The notes under the pieces: model-generated
What the model was told of the DNA's origin: nothing
Database searches by the model: none
Seen by the model: only the letters and a program-made list of their open reading frames with translations
Program-made: the position numbers and the translations under genes
In this document: in pieces, positions 1 through 7,842 of the stretch
Numbering within the stretch: position 1 is the first letter of the stretch
Layout: the number at the start of each line of letters is the position of its first letter
From: Rhodovarius crocodyli
GTDB lineage: Bacteria > Pseudomonadota > Alphaproteobacteria > Acetobacterales > Acetobacteraceae
NCBI RefSeq assembly: GCF_004005855.1
Contig: NZ_SACL01000005.1
Span: forward strand, 186,001 to 250,000
DNA: 64,000 nt
Direction: 5' to 3'

Positions 1-1
1 C

Positions 2-934
2 GCCAGGCAGGTGCTCCAGGCCGAAGCAGAGGCGCTGCAGACCCTTGCGGCAGCCATCGGCGTGGAGTTCGACCAGGCCGTCGAGACGCTCGCGGGATGC
101 ACCGGGCGCGTCATCGTCTCCGGCATGGGCAAGTCCGGCCATGTGGGGCGCAAGATCGCGGCCACCATGGCCAGCACCGGCACGCCCGCCTTCTTCGTGC
201 ATCCCGGTGAGGCAAGCCACGGGGACCTCGGCATGATCCAGCGCGGGGATGTGGTGCTCGCGCTCTCCAACAGCGGCGAGACGGCGGAGCTGTCGGACCT
301 GATCGCCTATTCGCGCCGCTTCGGCATTCCGCTGGTGGGCATCACGGGGCGGGCCGGCTCCTCGCTGGCGCGTGATGCCGATGTGGCGCTGGTGCTGCCC
401 GCCGTGCCCGAGGCCTGCCCGATGGGCCTGGCGCCGACCACCAGCACCACCATGCAACTGGCGCTGGGCGATGCGCTGTCGGTCGCGCTGCTGACGCGGC
501 GCGGCTTCGGCGCCGCCGATTTCCGCGTGTTCCACCCCGGCGGCAAGCTGGGCGCGCAGCTGATGCGCGTGGAACAGCTGATGCATGCCGAAATGCCCCT
601 GGCCGCGCCCGAGACGGGCATGGATACCGCGCTGGTGGCCATGACGGCCGGCCGCTTCGGCTGCCTGGGCATCCAGCAGGACGGCCGGCTGGTCGGCATC
701 ATCACCGACGGCGACCTGCGCCGCGCCATGAAGCAGGGCGGCGACCTGCTCGCCCGCCGGGCCGAGGAAGTGATGACCCGCCGCCCCCTGTCCATCGCGC
801 CCCACACCCTGGCGGCCGAGGCGCTGCGCATCATGAACGAGCGCAGCGTGACCACCCTGTTCGTGGTGGACGGCCAAGGCGTGCCGCGCGGCATCCTGCA
901 CATCCATGACCTGCTGCGGACGGGGGTTGCGTGA
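2..934 (+). CDS. kdsD: Arabinose-5-phosphate isomerase, 5' end outside window
   Basis: Interconverts ribulose-5-phosphate and arabinose-5-phosphate, the first step of Kdo synthesis for lipopolysaccharide (family knowledge). An N-terminal SIS sugar-isomerase domain spans roughly the first 170 visible residues, with the motifs SGMGKSGHVGRKIAATMAS and HPGEASHGDLGM. Two CBS domains follow at the C-terminus. A GTG at 11 could start the protein, but the frame stays open to the window edge and family members carry about 10-20 residues before this point, so the true start is probably upstream. The stop overlaps the lptC start by 4 bases (GTGA), and the gene leads directly into the lptCAB export genes, which fits KdsD better than the catabolic paralogue GutQ. 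Confidence 0.92.
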   Translation, partial: ARQVLQAEAEALQTLAAAIGVEFDQAVETLAGCTGRVIVSGMGKSGHVGRKIAATMASTGTPAFFVHPGEASHGDLGMIQRGDVVLALSNSGETAELSDLIAYSRRFGIPLVGITGRAGSSLARDADVALVLPAVPEACPMGLAPTTSTTMQLALGDALSVALLTRRGFGAADFRVFHPGGKLGAQLMRVEQLMHAEMPLAAPETGMDTALVAMTAGRFGCLGIQQDGRLVGIITDGDLRRAMKQGGDLLARRAEEVMTRRPLSIAPHTLAAEALRIMNERSVTTLFVVDGQGVPRGILHIHDLLRTGVA

Positions 935-1638
935 GCGGCTCTCGGCGCGAACCGGGGCTCGGCGCGAACATCACCCCGATCGCCCCACGGCGCGGGGCGA
1001 TGCTCACCCCCTCCCGCGCGCGGGTGGCGCCCAGCGCGCGCTCCATGGCGCGGCGGCACAGCTTCGTGCAGGCGGTGAAATACCTGCTGCCGGGCGCGGC
1101 GCTGCTGCTGATCGCGCTGATCCTGTTCTGGCAGGATATCGAGGGCAAGGACGGCCGCCTCTCCTTCCGGCGCAGCGCGGGCGTCGCGCCCGCCGCCCTG
1201 CAGGTCACCAGCCCGCTCTATCAGGGCCGCGACGACCTGAACCGCCCCTATACCGTGACAGCCACCCTGGCCCAGCAGGCCGATGGACGGCTCGACCCCG
1301 GGCAGGAAGTCATCAACCTGACCGCGCCCCGCGCCGATATCACCCTGAATGACGGCGCCTGGATCCTGCTGGAATCGCGCGACGGCGTGTATGACCGTGG
1401 GCGCAACATGCTGGACCTGGCGGGGGATGTGACCGTGTACCACGACAACGGCACGCTGTTTCGCAGCGACACGGCCCATGTGGACCTGACCGCCGGCACC
1501 GCACAGGGCGACCGCCCGACGGCCGCCCAGGGCCCCTTCGGCATCATCAACTCCGAGGGCTTCGAGATCCAGGAGCGCGGTGCCGTCGTGGTGTTCACCG
1601 GCCGCGCCCATGCCGTGCTGGAGGGGACCCAGCGATGA
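931..1638 (+). CDS. lptC: LPS export protein LptC
   Basis: Bitopic inner-membrane subunit that passes lipopolysaccharide from the LptBFG extractor to LptA. One hydrophobic segment (about residues 50-66, LLPGAALLLIALILFW) is followed by a periplasmic beta-jellyroll region (LptC/DUF1239) with the pattern GRNMLDLAGDVTVYHDNGT. The GTG start at 931 overlaps the kdsD stop. ATG codons at 1000 and 1045 in the same frame are alternatives that would shorten the cytoplasmic lead, and the exact start is uncertain. The stop overlaps the lptA start by 4 bases, consistent with translational coupling. Confidence 0.85.
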   Translation: MSGSRREPGLGANITPIAPRRGAMLTPSRARVAPSARSMARRHSFVQAVKYLLPGAALLLIALILFWQDIEGKDGRLSFRRSAGVAPAALQVTSPLYQGRDDLNRPYTVTATLAQQADGRLDPGQEVINLTAPRADITLNDGAWILLESRDGVYDRGRNMLDLAGDVTVYHDNGTLFRSDTAHVDLTAGTAQGDRPTAAQGPFGIINSEGFEIQERGAVVVFTGRAHAVLEGTQR

Positions 1639-2597
1639 ACCGTCTTCCGATCGCGCTCTGCCTGGGCCTTCTGGCCACGCCCGCCCTGGCGCAGAACATC
1701 GACCTCTCACGCGGGGGCCCTGTCGACGTGACGGCCACCGACGGCATCGAATGGCGCCAGGAACAGCGCGTGGTGGTGGCGCGCGGCAACGCCCGCGCCA
1801 TCCGTGACGGCGTGACGGTGGATGCCGCGCGCCTGCTGGCCCGCTACCGCCCGCAATCGGGCACCCCGGCGCCCGCGCCCGCGGCCGGCAGCCCGGCCGA
1901 CAGCCCGCTTTCGGGCGGCAATGAGATCTGGCGGCTGGAGGCGGAAGGCAATGTCCGCATCTTCACCGAGACCGACACCGCCACCGGCGACCGCGCCGTC
2001 TATGACATCGACCAGGCCGTGCTGGTGCTGACGGGGCGGGAGCTGACGCTGACCACCCCGCAGCAGCGCATCACCAGCCGCGACAGCCTGGAATACTGGT
2101 CCCAGCGGCGGCTGGCGGTGGCGCGCGGCAATGCCGTGGTGATCACCCAGGACGGCCGCCATATCGGCGCCGACACGCTGGTCGCCTATCTGGAGCCGGA
2201 CGGCACGCCGCAGCCCGCCCGCCCCGCAGCAGCCCGGCCCGGCCAGCCGGCCCAGCCGGGTGCCGCGGCACCCCCGCCCGGCGCCGGCCGCATCGACCGC
2301 GTGGAGCTGTTCGGCAATGTCGAGATCCGCACCGAGACCGAAGTGGTGCGGGGCGATCGCGGCGTCTACCAGGCCTCGACGGGCCTCGCGCGCATCCTGG
2401 GCAATGTGCGGATCACGCGCGGCGACAACCAGGTGAACGGCGAGGAAGCCATCACCAACCTCAACACCGGCGTTTCGCGACTGATCGGCCAGAGCGGCCA
2501 GCGCGTGCGCGGCACCATTCAGCCGCAGCAGGGCGGCGCCGGCGGGACCAACCCGCTGGCCCCGGCACCTTCCGCCGCCCCCAGGAGCACCCGATGA
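1635..2597 (+). CDS. lptA: Periplasmic LPS-bridge protein LptA (OstA-like)
   Basis: A cleavable signal peptide ends near residue 20 (LLATPALA, then QNIDL). The mature protein has repeated OstA/LptA-type strands (GIEWRQEQRVVVARGNA, GNVRIFTETD, GNVEIRTETEVVRGDRGVY, GNVRITRGDNQVNGEEA). It forms the periplasmic bridge for LPS between LptC and LptD. At 320 residues it is longer than enterobacterial LptA (about 185), owing to a Pro/Ala-rich linker near residues 190-220 and a low-complexity tail. ATGA overlaps link it to lptC upstream and lptB downstream. Confidence 0.88.
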   Translation: MNRLPIALCLGLLATPALAQNIDLSRGGPVDVTATDGIEWRQEQRVVVARGNARAIRDGVTVDAARLLARYRPQSGTPAPAPAAGSPADSPLSGGNEIWRLEAEGNVRIFTETDTATGDRAVYDIDQAVLVLTGRELTLTTPQQRITSRDSLEYWSQRRLAVARGNAVVITQDGRHIGADTLVAYLEPDGTPQPARPAAARPGQPAQPGAAAPPPGAGRIDRVELFGNVEIRTETEVVRGDRGVYQASTGLARILGNVRITRGDNQVNGEEAITNLNTGVSRLIGQSGQRVRGTIQPQQGGAGGTNPLAPAPSAAPRSTR

Positions 2598-3343
2598 ACG
2601 CGCTAGCTGCCATCCCCGGCGAAGGCGGCCTCGTCGCCACCGGCCTCGGCAAGCGGTATCGCAAGCGCCCGGTCGTGCGCGGCGTGTCGCTGCACCTGAA
2701 GCGGGGCGAGGCCGTGGGCCTGCTCGGCCCCAACGGTGCCGGCAAGACCACCACCTTCTACATGATCACCGGCCTGGTGCAGCCCGATGAGGGCATGGTG
2801 ACCATGGACGGCCATGACGTGACGCGCCTGCCCATGTATCGCCGCGCGCGGCTGGGCATGGGCTATCTGCCGCAGGAAGCCAGCATTTTCCGCGGCCTGT
2901 CGGTCGAGGACAACATCCGCTCCGCGCTGGAGGTGGTGGAACCCCAGCGCGACCGGCGCGAGCAGATGCTGGACAACCTGCTGGCCGAATTCGGCATCGG
3001 CCACCTGCGCCGCGCCCCGGCCCTGGCCCTGTCGGGCGGTGAGCGCCGGCGCTGCGAGATCGCGCGCGCGCTGGCCACCCACCCTTCCTATATCCTGCTG
3101 GACGAGCCGCTGGCGGGCATCGACCCCATCGCGGTGGCCGAGATCCGCGACCTGGTGAAGCACCTGAAGAATCGCGGCATCGGCGTGCTGATCACGGACC
3201 ACAATGTGCGTGAGACGCTGGAGATCATCGACCGCGCCTACATCATGCATGACGGCAAGCTGCTGATGGAAGGCACGCCGCAGGACATCGTGGCCGACGA
3301 GGGCGTGCGCCGGGTTTACCTGGGCGAAAGGTTCAGCCTGTGA
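2594..3343 (+). CDS. lptB: LPS export ABC transporter ATPase LptB
   Basis: Cytoplasmic ATPase that powers LptFG to extract LPS from the inner membrane. The Walker A motif GPNGAGKT lies at residues 45-52, the signature LSGGE at 146-150 and Walker B YILLDE at 166-171, followed by the D-loop and the H-loop ITDHNVRETL. The GYLPQEASIFRGL and AGIDPIAVAEI stretches are characteristic of LptB rather than of amino-acid transporter ATPases. Length (249 residues) is typical. It is the last gene of the overlapping kdsD-lptC-lptA-lptB run and lies 45 bases before rpoN, the usual alphaproteobacterial order. Confidence 0.95.
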   Translation: MNALAAIPGEGGLVATGLGKRYRKRPVVRGVSLHLKRGEAVGLLGPNGAGKTTTFYMITGLVQPDEGMVTMDGHDVTRLPMYRRARLGMGYLPQEASIFRGLSVEDNIRSALEVVEPQRDRREQMLDNLLAEFGIGHLRRAPALALSGGERRRCEIARALATHPSYILLDEPLAGIDPIAVAEIRDLVKHLKNRGIGVLITDHNVRETLEIIDRAYIMHDGKLLMEGTPQDIVADEGVRRVYLGERFSL

Positions 3344-3388
3344 TGCTGGCCCCACCAGCCAGCATCCCACACTGAAGCAGCCTTAACG

Positions 3389-4849
3389 ATGTCGCTCGGC
3401 CCGCGCCTCGATCTTCGCCAGAGCCAGTCCCTGGTGATGACGCCGCAGCTGCGCCAGGCGATCAAGCTGCTGCAATCATCGAACCTGGAAGTCGCGGCCT
3501 TCGTCGAGGAGGAGCTGGAGCGCAACCCGCTGCTGGAGCGCGAGGATGCGCGGGACAGCGTGGCCGTCGCGCCCGAGGCCCCGCCCCAGGATGCAGCGGC
3601 CGCCGTCTCGGCCGAGGCCCCGCTGGCCGAGGCGCCGCTCGATGCCGATTTCTCCAACAGCTATGACGCGGGCGAGCCCTTCGTGCCCGGCTCGGTCGGC
3701 GGGCGCGGGGATTTCTCGGACGACCTTTCCTCCATCGAGGAAACCGCCGAGGCGCCCCGCAGCCTGCGCGAGGATCTGGGGCGCCAGATCCGGCTGGAGT
3801 TCCAGGACGCCCAGGACCAGCTGATCGCGGGGCTGATGCTGGCCATGCTGGAGCCCAGCGGCAGGCTGGTGGTGGATGTGGCGGCGCTGGCCGCGCGGCT
3901 GGGCTGCGCGGCGGACCGGGTGGAGCGGGTGCGCCGCCGCCTGCAGCGGCTGGAACCCACGGGCATGTTCGCGGCCAACCTGGCCGAATGCCTGGCCGCC
4001 CAGCTGGCCGAGAAGAACCGCCTGGACCCCGCGATGCAGGCGCTGCTGGATCATCTGGAGCTGCTGGCCCGGCGCGACCTGCGCGCGCTGATGGACATCT
4101 GCGGCGTGGATGCCGCCGATATGGCGGACATGATCGCGGAGATCCGCCGGCTGGACCCGAAGCCGGGCGCGGGCATGGACGCGCCGCCGCCGATGCCGGT
4201 GGTGCCCGATGTGCTGATGCGCGCAGCCCCCGACGGCGGCTGGGCGCTGGAACTGAACCCCGAGACCATGCCCCGCGTGCTGGTGGCCCAGGGCTTCGCG
4301 GCGCGCGCGCTGGTTTCCACCACCGACCGCGACGCGCGCGCCTTCGTGACGGAAAAGCTGGCCACCGCGAATTGGCTGGTGAAAAGCCTGGAGCAGCGCG
4401 CCGCGACCATCCTGAAGGTGGCCGCCTGCATCGTTCAGCGCCAGGACGCCTTCTTCCGCCACGGGGTGGAATTCCTGAAGCCGCTGATCCTGCGCGATGT
4501 CGCTACGGAGGTGGAAATGCACGAGAGCACCGTCTCCCGCGTCACCTCCAACAAGTACATGGCCACCCCCCGGGGGGTGCTGGAGCTGAAGTTCTTCTTC
4601 ACGACTGCGATAGCCGGAACCGCCGGCAGCGAGGCCGTCAGCGCCGCTGCAGTGCGCCATAGAATCAAGCAGTTGATCGATGGCGAAGCTGCGACCTCTA
4701 CCCTTAGCGACGACGCGCTGGTGTTGCGTTTACGTGAAGAAGGTGTGGACATCGCCCGTCGAACGGTGGCCAAATACCGGGAAGCGATGCGCATACCAAG
4801 CTCGGTACAGCGCCGTCGTGAGAAAGACGGGAAGGCCTTATCGGCCTGA
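3389..4849 (+). CDS. rpoN: RNA polymerase sigma-54 factor
   Basis: Alternative sigma factor that recognises -24/-12 promoters and needs an AAA+ enhancer-binding activator. The glutamine/leucine-rich region I is present at the N-terminus (LRQSQSLVMTPQLRQAIKLLQ), an acidic region II follows, then the core-binding domain, and the diagnostic RpoN box ARRTVAKYRE is at about residues 456-465. Length (486) is normal. It follows lptB by 45 bases and precedes the hibernation factor gene, a conserved neighbourhood. The nearby flagellar genes have sigma-54-like promoters, so this factor probably serves them. Confidence 0.96.
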   Translation: MSLGPRLDLRQSQSLVMTPQLRQAIKLLQSSNLEVAAFVEEELERNPLLEREDARDSVAVAPEAPPQDAAAAVSAEAPLAEAPLDADFSNSYDAGEPFVPGSVGGRGDFSDDLSSIEETAEAPRSLREDLGRQIRLEFQDAQDQLIAGLMLAMLEPSGRLVVDVAALAARLGCAADRVERVRRRLQRLEPTGMFAANLAECLAAQLAEKNRLDPAMQALLDHLELLARRDLRALMDICGVDAADMADMIAEIRRLDPKPGAGMDAPPPMPVVPDVLMRAAPDGGWALELNPETMPRVLVAQGFAARALVSTTDRDARAFVTEKLATANWLVKSLEQRAATILKVAACIVQRQDAFFRHGVEFLKPLILRDVATEVEMHESTVSRVTSNKYMATPRGVLELKFFFTTAIAGTAGSEAVSAAAVRHRIKQLIDGEAATSTLSDDALVLRLREEGVDIARRTVAKYREAMRIPSSVQRRREKDGKALSA

Positions 4850-4905
4850 GATGACCTCTCCGGCCGACGCGGCCTGACCGCGAAGGCAGGAGGATGTGAG
4901 CTACT

Positions 4906-5484
4906 ATGCAGATCACCGTCGCCGGAAAACAGGTCGATACGGGCGATGCCATCCGTTTCCATGTGGAACGCGGGCTGACCACGATTGCTGAGAAATATTT
5001 CGACCACGCGCTCGAGGCGCGGGTCGTGTTCAGCAAGGACCGCGGTTTCTTTGCCTGTGACATCAACCTCCACGCCGGCCGTAACGTGACCATGCAGGGC
5101 CATGGCAGCGGCACCGATGCCCATCGCGCCTTTGACGAGGCGTGCGACCATGTGGGCAAGCGGCTGCGCCGCTACCGTCGCCGGGTGAATGAACACGCGC
5201 GCAGCCGCAGCGTGCAGCAGGTGGTGCGCAGCAGCATGCCGCACCTGGCCGCCGTGCCGATGCCCGAGATGGAGGAGGACGAGATCGACGCGCCGACCGT
5301 CGCCGCGCCGGCCGTGGTGGCCGAGGCGACCGCGCTGCGCAGCATGAGCGTGAGCCAGGCCGCGCTTGAGCTCGATGGAGACGGCGCGCCGCTGGTGATG
5401 TTCCGTCACCACGTCTCGGGTGAGGTGAATGTGGTCTACCGCCGGCCCGACGGCCATGTCGGCTGGCTCGACCCGCGCGCCTGA
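4906..5484 (+). CDS. hpf: Ribosome hibernation promoting factor, long form
   Basis: Binds the 30S subunit and drives formation of inactive 100S ribosome dimers in stationary phase. An S30AE (RaiA/YfiA) domain occupies about residues 1-100. After a linker, the C-terminal S30AE-C dimerisation domain is recognisable from the FRHHVSGEVNVVYRRPDGHVGWLDP-type end (about residues 165-190), so this is the long, dimerising form. It begins 56 bases after rpoN, preceded by GGAGGATG, and ends just before a perfect terminator hairpin. The usual ptsN gene does not follow; flagellar genes on the other strand do. Confidence 0.93.
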   Translation: MQITVAGKQVDTGDAIRFHVERGLTTIAEKYFDHALEARVVFSKDRGFFACDINLHAGRNVTMQGHGSGTDAHRAFDEACDHVGKRLRRYRRRVNEHARSRSVQQVVRSSMPHLAAVPMPEMEEDEIDAPTVAAPAVVAEATALRSMSVSQAALELDGDGAPLVMFRHHVSGEVNVVYRRPDGHVGWLDPRA

Positions 5485-5494
5485 GGGTTAAGGG

Positions 5495-5520
5495 AAGGGG
5501 GGCTTCGGCCCCCCTTTTTT
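5495..5520 (+). terminator. Rho-independent terminator after hpf
   Basis: A perfect GGGGGGC / TTCG / GCCCCCC hairpin is followed by six T residues; two flanking A-T pairs lengthen the stem to 9. It ends the kdsD-to-hpf transcript and overlaps the last codon of flgD on the opposite strand. Confidence 0.93.
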
Positions 5521-6193
5521 AATTGCGGATGGTGCGCATCGAATCGAAGCCCACCGTCAGCCCGCCCAGCGCCAGGTTCACGCCGGAACTGGTGCGGTTC
5601 GCCCCCGTCACCGTGCCCACAACCGTGGCCGTCAGCGCACTGGTCGTGCCGTCGGAGCCGATGCCCGTGACGCTCACATTATAGGCGCCGTCGGCCATCC
5701 GCTGGCCGGCGGTGTTCAGGCCGTTCCAGCTCCAGTCGGTCTGGCTCGTGCCCAGCGCCACCGTGGTGTCGCGCAGCACGGTGCCCGAGGAATTGGTGAT
5801 GACGATCCGCGCCGCGCTGGAGGTGCCGGCGGCCGGCAGGCGCACCGTGCCCACGCCGTTCTGCAGCGGGATCTGGCTGGCCTCCACCTCCACCGTCTTG
5901 CCGAGCAGCGAGGAGGCGGTGGTCAGGCTCGAACCCTGCTGCAGGCTGATCAGGGTGGAGAGGTTGGTGTTGGCCTGGATCTGCTGTTCCACGCCCGAGA
6001 ACTGCACGAGCTGGTTCGTCATCTCGTTCACGTCCATGGCGTTGGACGGGTCCTGGTTCTGCAGCTGCGTGGTCAGCAGCGTCAGGAAGGTGCGGAAATC
6101 CGTGCCCAGCCCCGTGGCGCTGGCGGTGTTGGTGGTGCTGCCCGCCGTTCCGGTGGTGCCGGAGGAGCTGGACGTGCTGCCGATGGTGCTCAT
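5519..6193 (-). CDS. flgD: Flagellar hook capping protein FlgD
   Basis: Scaffold cap required for hook polymerisation, exported by the flagellar type III system. The N-terminal conserved core LTTQLQNQDPSNAMDVNEMT and the motif QFSGVEQQIQANTNL lie at about residues 37-85. The C-terminus has the FlgD tudor/Ig-like strands (TDWSWNGLNTAGQRMADGAYNV). At 224 residues it is typical, with a Ser/Thr/Gly-rich N-terminus. It lies 12 bases downstream of fliK on the same strand and should be co-transcribed with it. Confidence 0.93.
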   Translation of the reverse strand: MSTIGSTSSSSGTTGTAGSTTNTASATGLGTDFRTFLTLLTTQLQNQDPSNAMDVNEMTNQLVQFSGVEQQIQANTNLSTLISLQQGSSLTTASSLLGKTVEVEASQIPLQNGVGTVRLPAAGTSSAARIVITNSSGTVLRDTTVALGTSQTDWSWNGLNTAGQRMADGAYNVSVTGIGSDGTTSALTATVVGTVTGANRTSSGVNLALGGLTVGFDSMRTIRN

Positions 6194-6205
6194 GGCGCGA
6201 TCCTT

Positions 6206-7600
6206 TCAGACCTGGAAATCGAGGAGGGAACGGGAGAACTGACGGGTGGCCTCCGCGGCCTCGGCCGGGGCCGCTGGGCGGAAGCGCTGCGGCGCGCCCT
6301 CGCGGCGGCCTTCGCGCCCGCCGGGGTCGCCGCCCGCCATCTCGAAGCTCAGCCCCTGGCTGGAGAGGGTGATGCCGCTCTGGGTCAGGCCCTGCTGCAG
6401 TTCGCGCTGGTCGCGGGCCAGCAGGGCCATGGTCTCGGGCTTCTCGGCCACGATGCGCAGGCTGGCGGTGCCGTCGCTCTCGCGGCTGAGGCGGACCTCC
6501 ACCTGGCCCAGCTCACCGGGGTCGAGCGTGATGACAAGGTCACGCCCGCGCGGGCCGGCCTGGCCCAGCGCGATGGCGACCGGCAGCACCTGCTGCGCGG
6601 GGCTTGCGGCGGGAGCCTGGCGGGGTGGCTCCGCGATCGGCGCGGCGGCGCTGGGCGCGACCTCACCCTGGATGGAGAGCAGCGGGTTCAGCGGTGCTGG
6701 CGGCACGCTTTCCGTGCGGGGGCCGGGTTCGGCCCGGGGCGCCACCGGGGGGGCCGGGCGGGCATGGGGCGCCGGGGCTTCGACCGCGACGGCGGGGGCC
6801 GGCCGCCCCGGTGCTGAAGGTGCCTGCGGCTGCGCGGGTTCGGCGGCGGGGCCGGATGGCGGCGGCGGCGGGGCGGCGCGGGTCTCCATGGCCACGGGCG
6901 TGCTGTTCGCGGCCTCGGCCGGGGCAGCGGGCATGGGGGGCGGCGGGGGCAAGGGCGCTACCGGAACCGCTTGCTGTGCCTCGGTCTCGATCTCCTCCGG
7001 TGCGGCATCGGCTTCCTGCGCGGGCTCGGCGGGCGGGGCGGCGCGCGGCGGGCGGGGCGGCGGCGGTGCCACAGCGGATTGCGGCGGCGCTTCCGGCGCC
7101 TCCGCTTCGGCGTCGGGCATGACGGGCGCCTCGGGCGCGGCCGCACCCGGCGGGCGGACGGCCGGTTCCGCCTTGACCAGCACAGGCGGGGCAACCTCCG
7201 GCGGCGGCGCGGGCTCGGCGGATGCCGGCGCGGCCGCGACCGGCTCCGGGGCGGGCGGCGCCACGGCTTCCGGCTCAGGCGGAAACCCTTGCGGCAGGGC
7301 AGCGACCGGGACGGCCGGGGGTTGCGGCGCCTCGGGCAGCGCGGCAGTCGGCAGGGCGTTCGGCGGCATGGCGGTCGGCGGCACGGCAGCCGCGGGTGGG
7401 GCCGCGGCTGGCGCGGCCTCCGCCTGGATCGCCGCCCCTTGCCCTGCCCCCTGCCCTGCCGTTGCCGGCGCCGCGCCCGCAGCCGCCAGCAGCTGGCGCA
7501 GCGCCCCGGCAAAGCCCTCGCCCGGCTCGGCGGCCGGGGAAGCCGGGGCTGAACCGGGCGGCGGCGGCGCGGCCGGCGTGCTGCTGAGGGGCGCGAGCAT
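6206..7600 (-). CDS. fliK: Flagellar hook-length control protein FliK
   Basis: Molecular ruler and export-specificity switch for the hook. The first roughly 350 residues are a Pro/Ala-rich low-complexity ruler. The conserved C-terminal Flg_hook domain contains VITLDPGELGQVEVRL and EKPETMALLARDQRELQQGL. The frame is open much further upstream, but the ATG at 7600 is preferred because an AGGAG ribosome site lies 6 bases before it and the hydrophobic-poor N-terminus MLAPLSSTP is plausible. That gives 464 residues. It heads a minus-strand fliK-flgD unit divergent from flgE. Confidence 0.85.
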   Translation of the reverse strand: MLAPLSSTPAAPPPPGSAPASPAAEPGEGFAGALRQLLAAAGAAPATAGQGAGQGAAIQAEAAPAAAPPAAAVPPTAMPPNALPTAALPEAPQPPAVPVAALPQGFPPEPEAVAPPAPEPVAAAPASAEPAPPPEVAPPVLVKAEPAVRPPGAAAPEAPVMPDAEAEAPEAPPQSAVAPPPPRPPRAAPPAEPAQEADAAPEEIETEAQQAVPVAPLPPPPPMPAAPAEAANSTPVAMETRAAPPPPPSGPAAEPAQPQAPSAPGRPAPAVAVEAPAPHARPAPPVAPRAEPGPRTESVPPAPLNPLLSIQGEVAPSAAAPIAEPPRQAPAASPAQQVLPVAIALGQAGPRGRDLVITLDPGELGQVEVRLSRESDGTASLRIVAEKPETMALLARDQRELQQGLTQSGITLSSQGLSFEMAGGDPGGREGRREGAPQRFRPAAPAEAAEATRQFSRSLLDFQV

Positions 7601-7635
7601 GAAGGCTCCTGGAGAGATGGCTGCCCCCACCGCAC

Positions 7636-7650
7636 GCATGTGCCGTGCCA
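7636..7650 (-). promoter_or_regulatory. Candidate sigma-54 promoter for fliK-flgD
   Basis: Read on the minus strand this is TGGCACG-N4-ATGC, matching the -24/-12 consensus TGGCACG-N4-TTGC at all but one base and keeping the invariant GG and GC with correct spacing. A start about 12 bases on would leave a leader of some 24 bases before the fliK ATG. Confidence 0.55.
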
Positions 7651-7746
7651 GACCCTGCCCCCGGCGCGCCCGGCATCGACCGCCGGGCCGGCGGCAGATT
7701 CTCGCGGCCACCGGCAAGGATTGCCGCGCCGAACCGCCCCAGGGGC

Positions 7747-7763
7747 TGGCACGCGCCGTGCCA
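7747..7763. promoter_or_regulatory. Palindromic sigma-54-like site, possibly bidirectional
   Basis: The 17-base sequence TGGCAC-GCGCC-GTGCCA is a near-perfect palindrome (the centre base is unpaired). On either strand it reads as TGGCACG-N4-GTGC, one mismatch from the sigma-54 consensus with the invariant GG and GC kept. On the plus strand it lies about 80 bases before the flgE start. It may instead be an activator-binding palindrome. Confidence 0.4.
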
Positions 7764-7842
7764 GACCAGGACCGAGGGCCCCCGTCCCTTCCGCCCTCCG
7801 CCTGGGGCGGCCGCACCATGCCTGGCCAAGGAGCCCCGCCGC

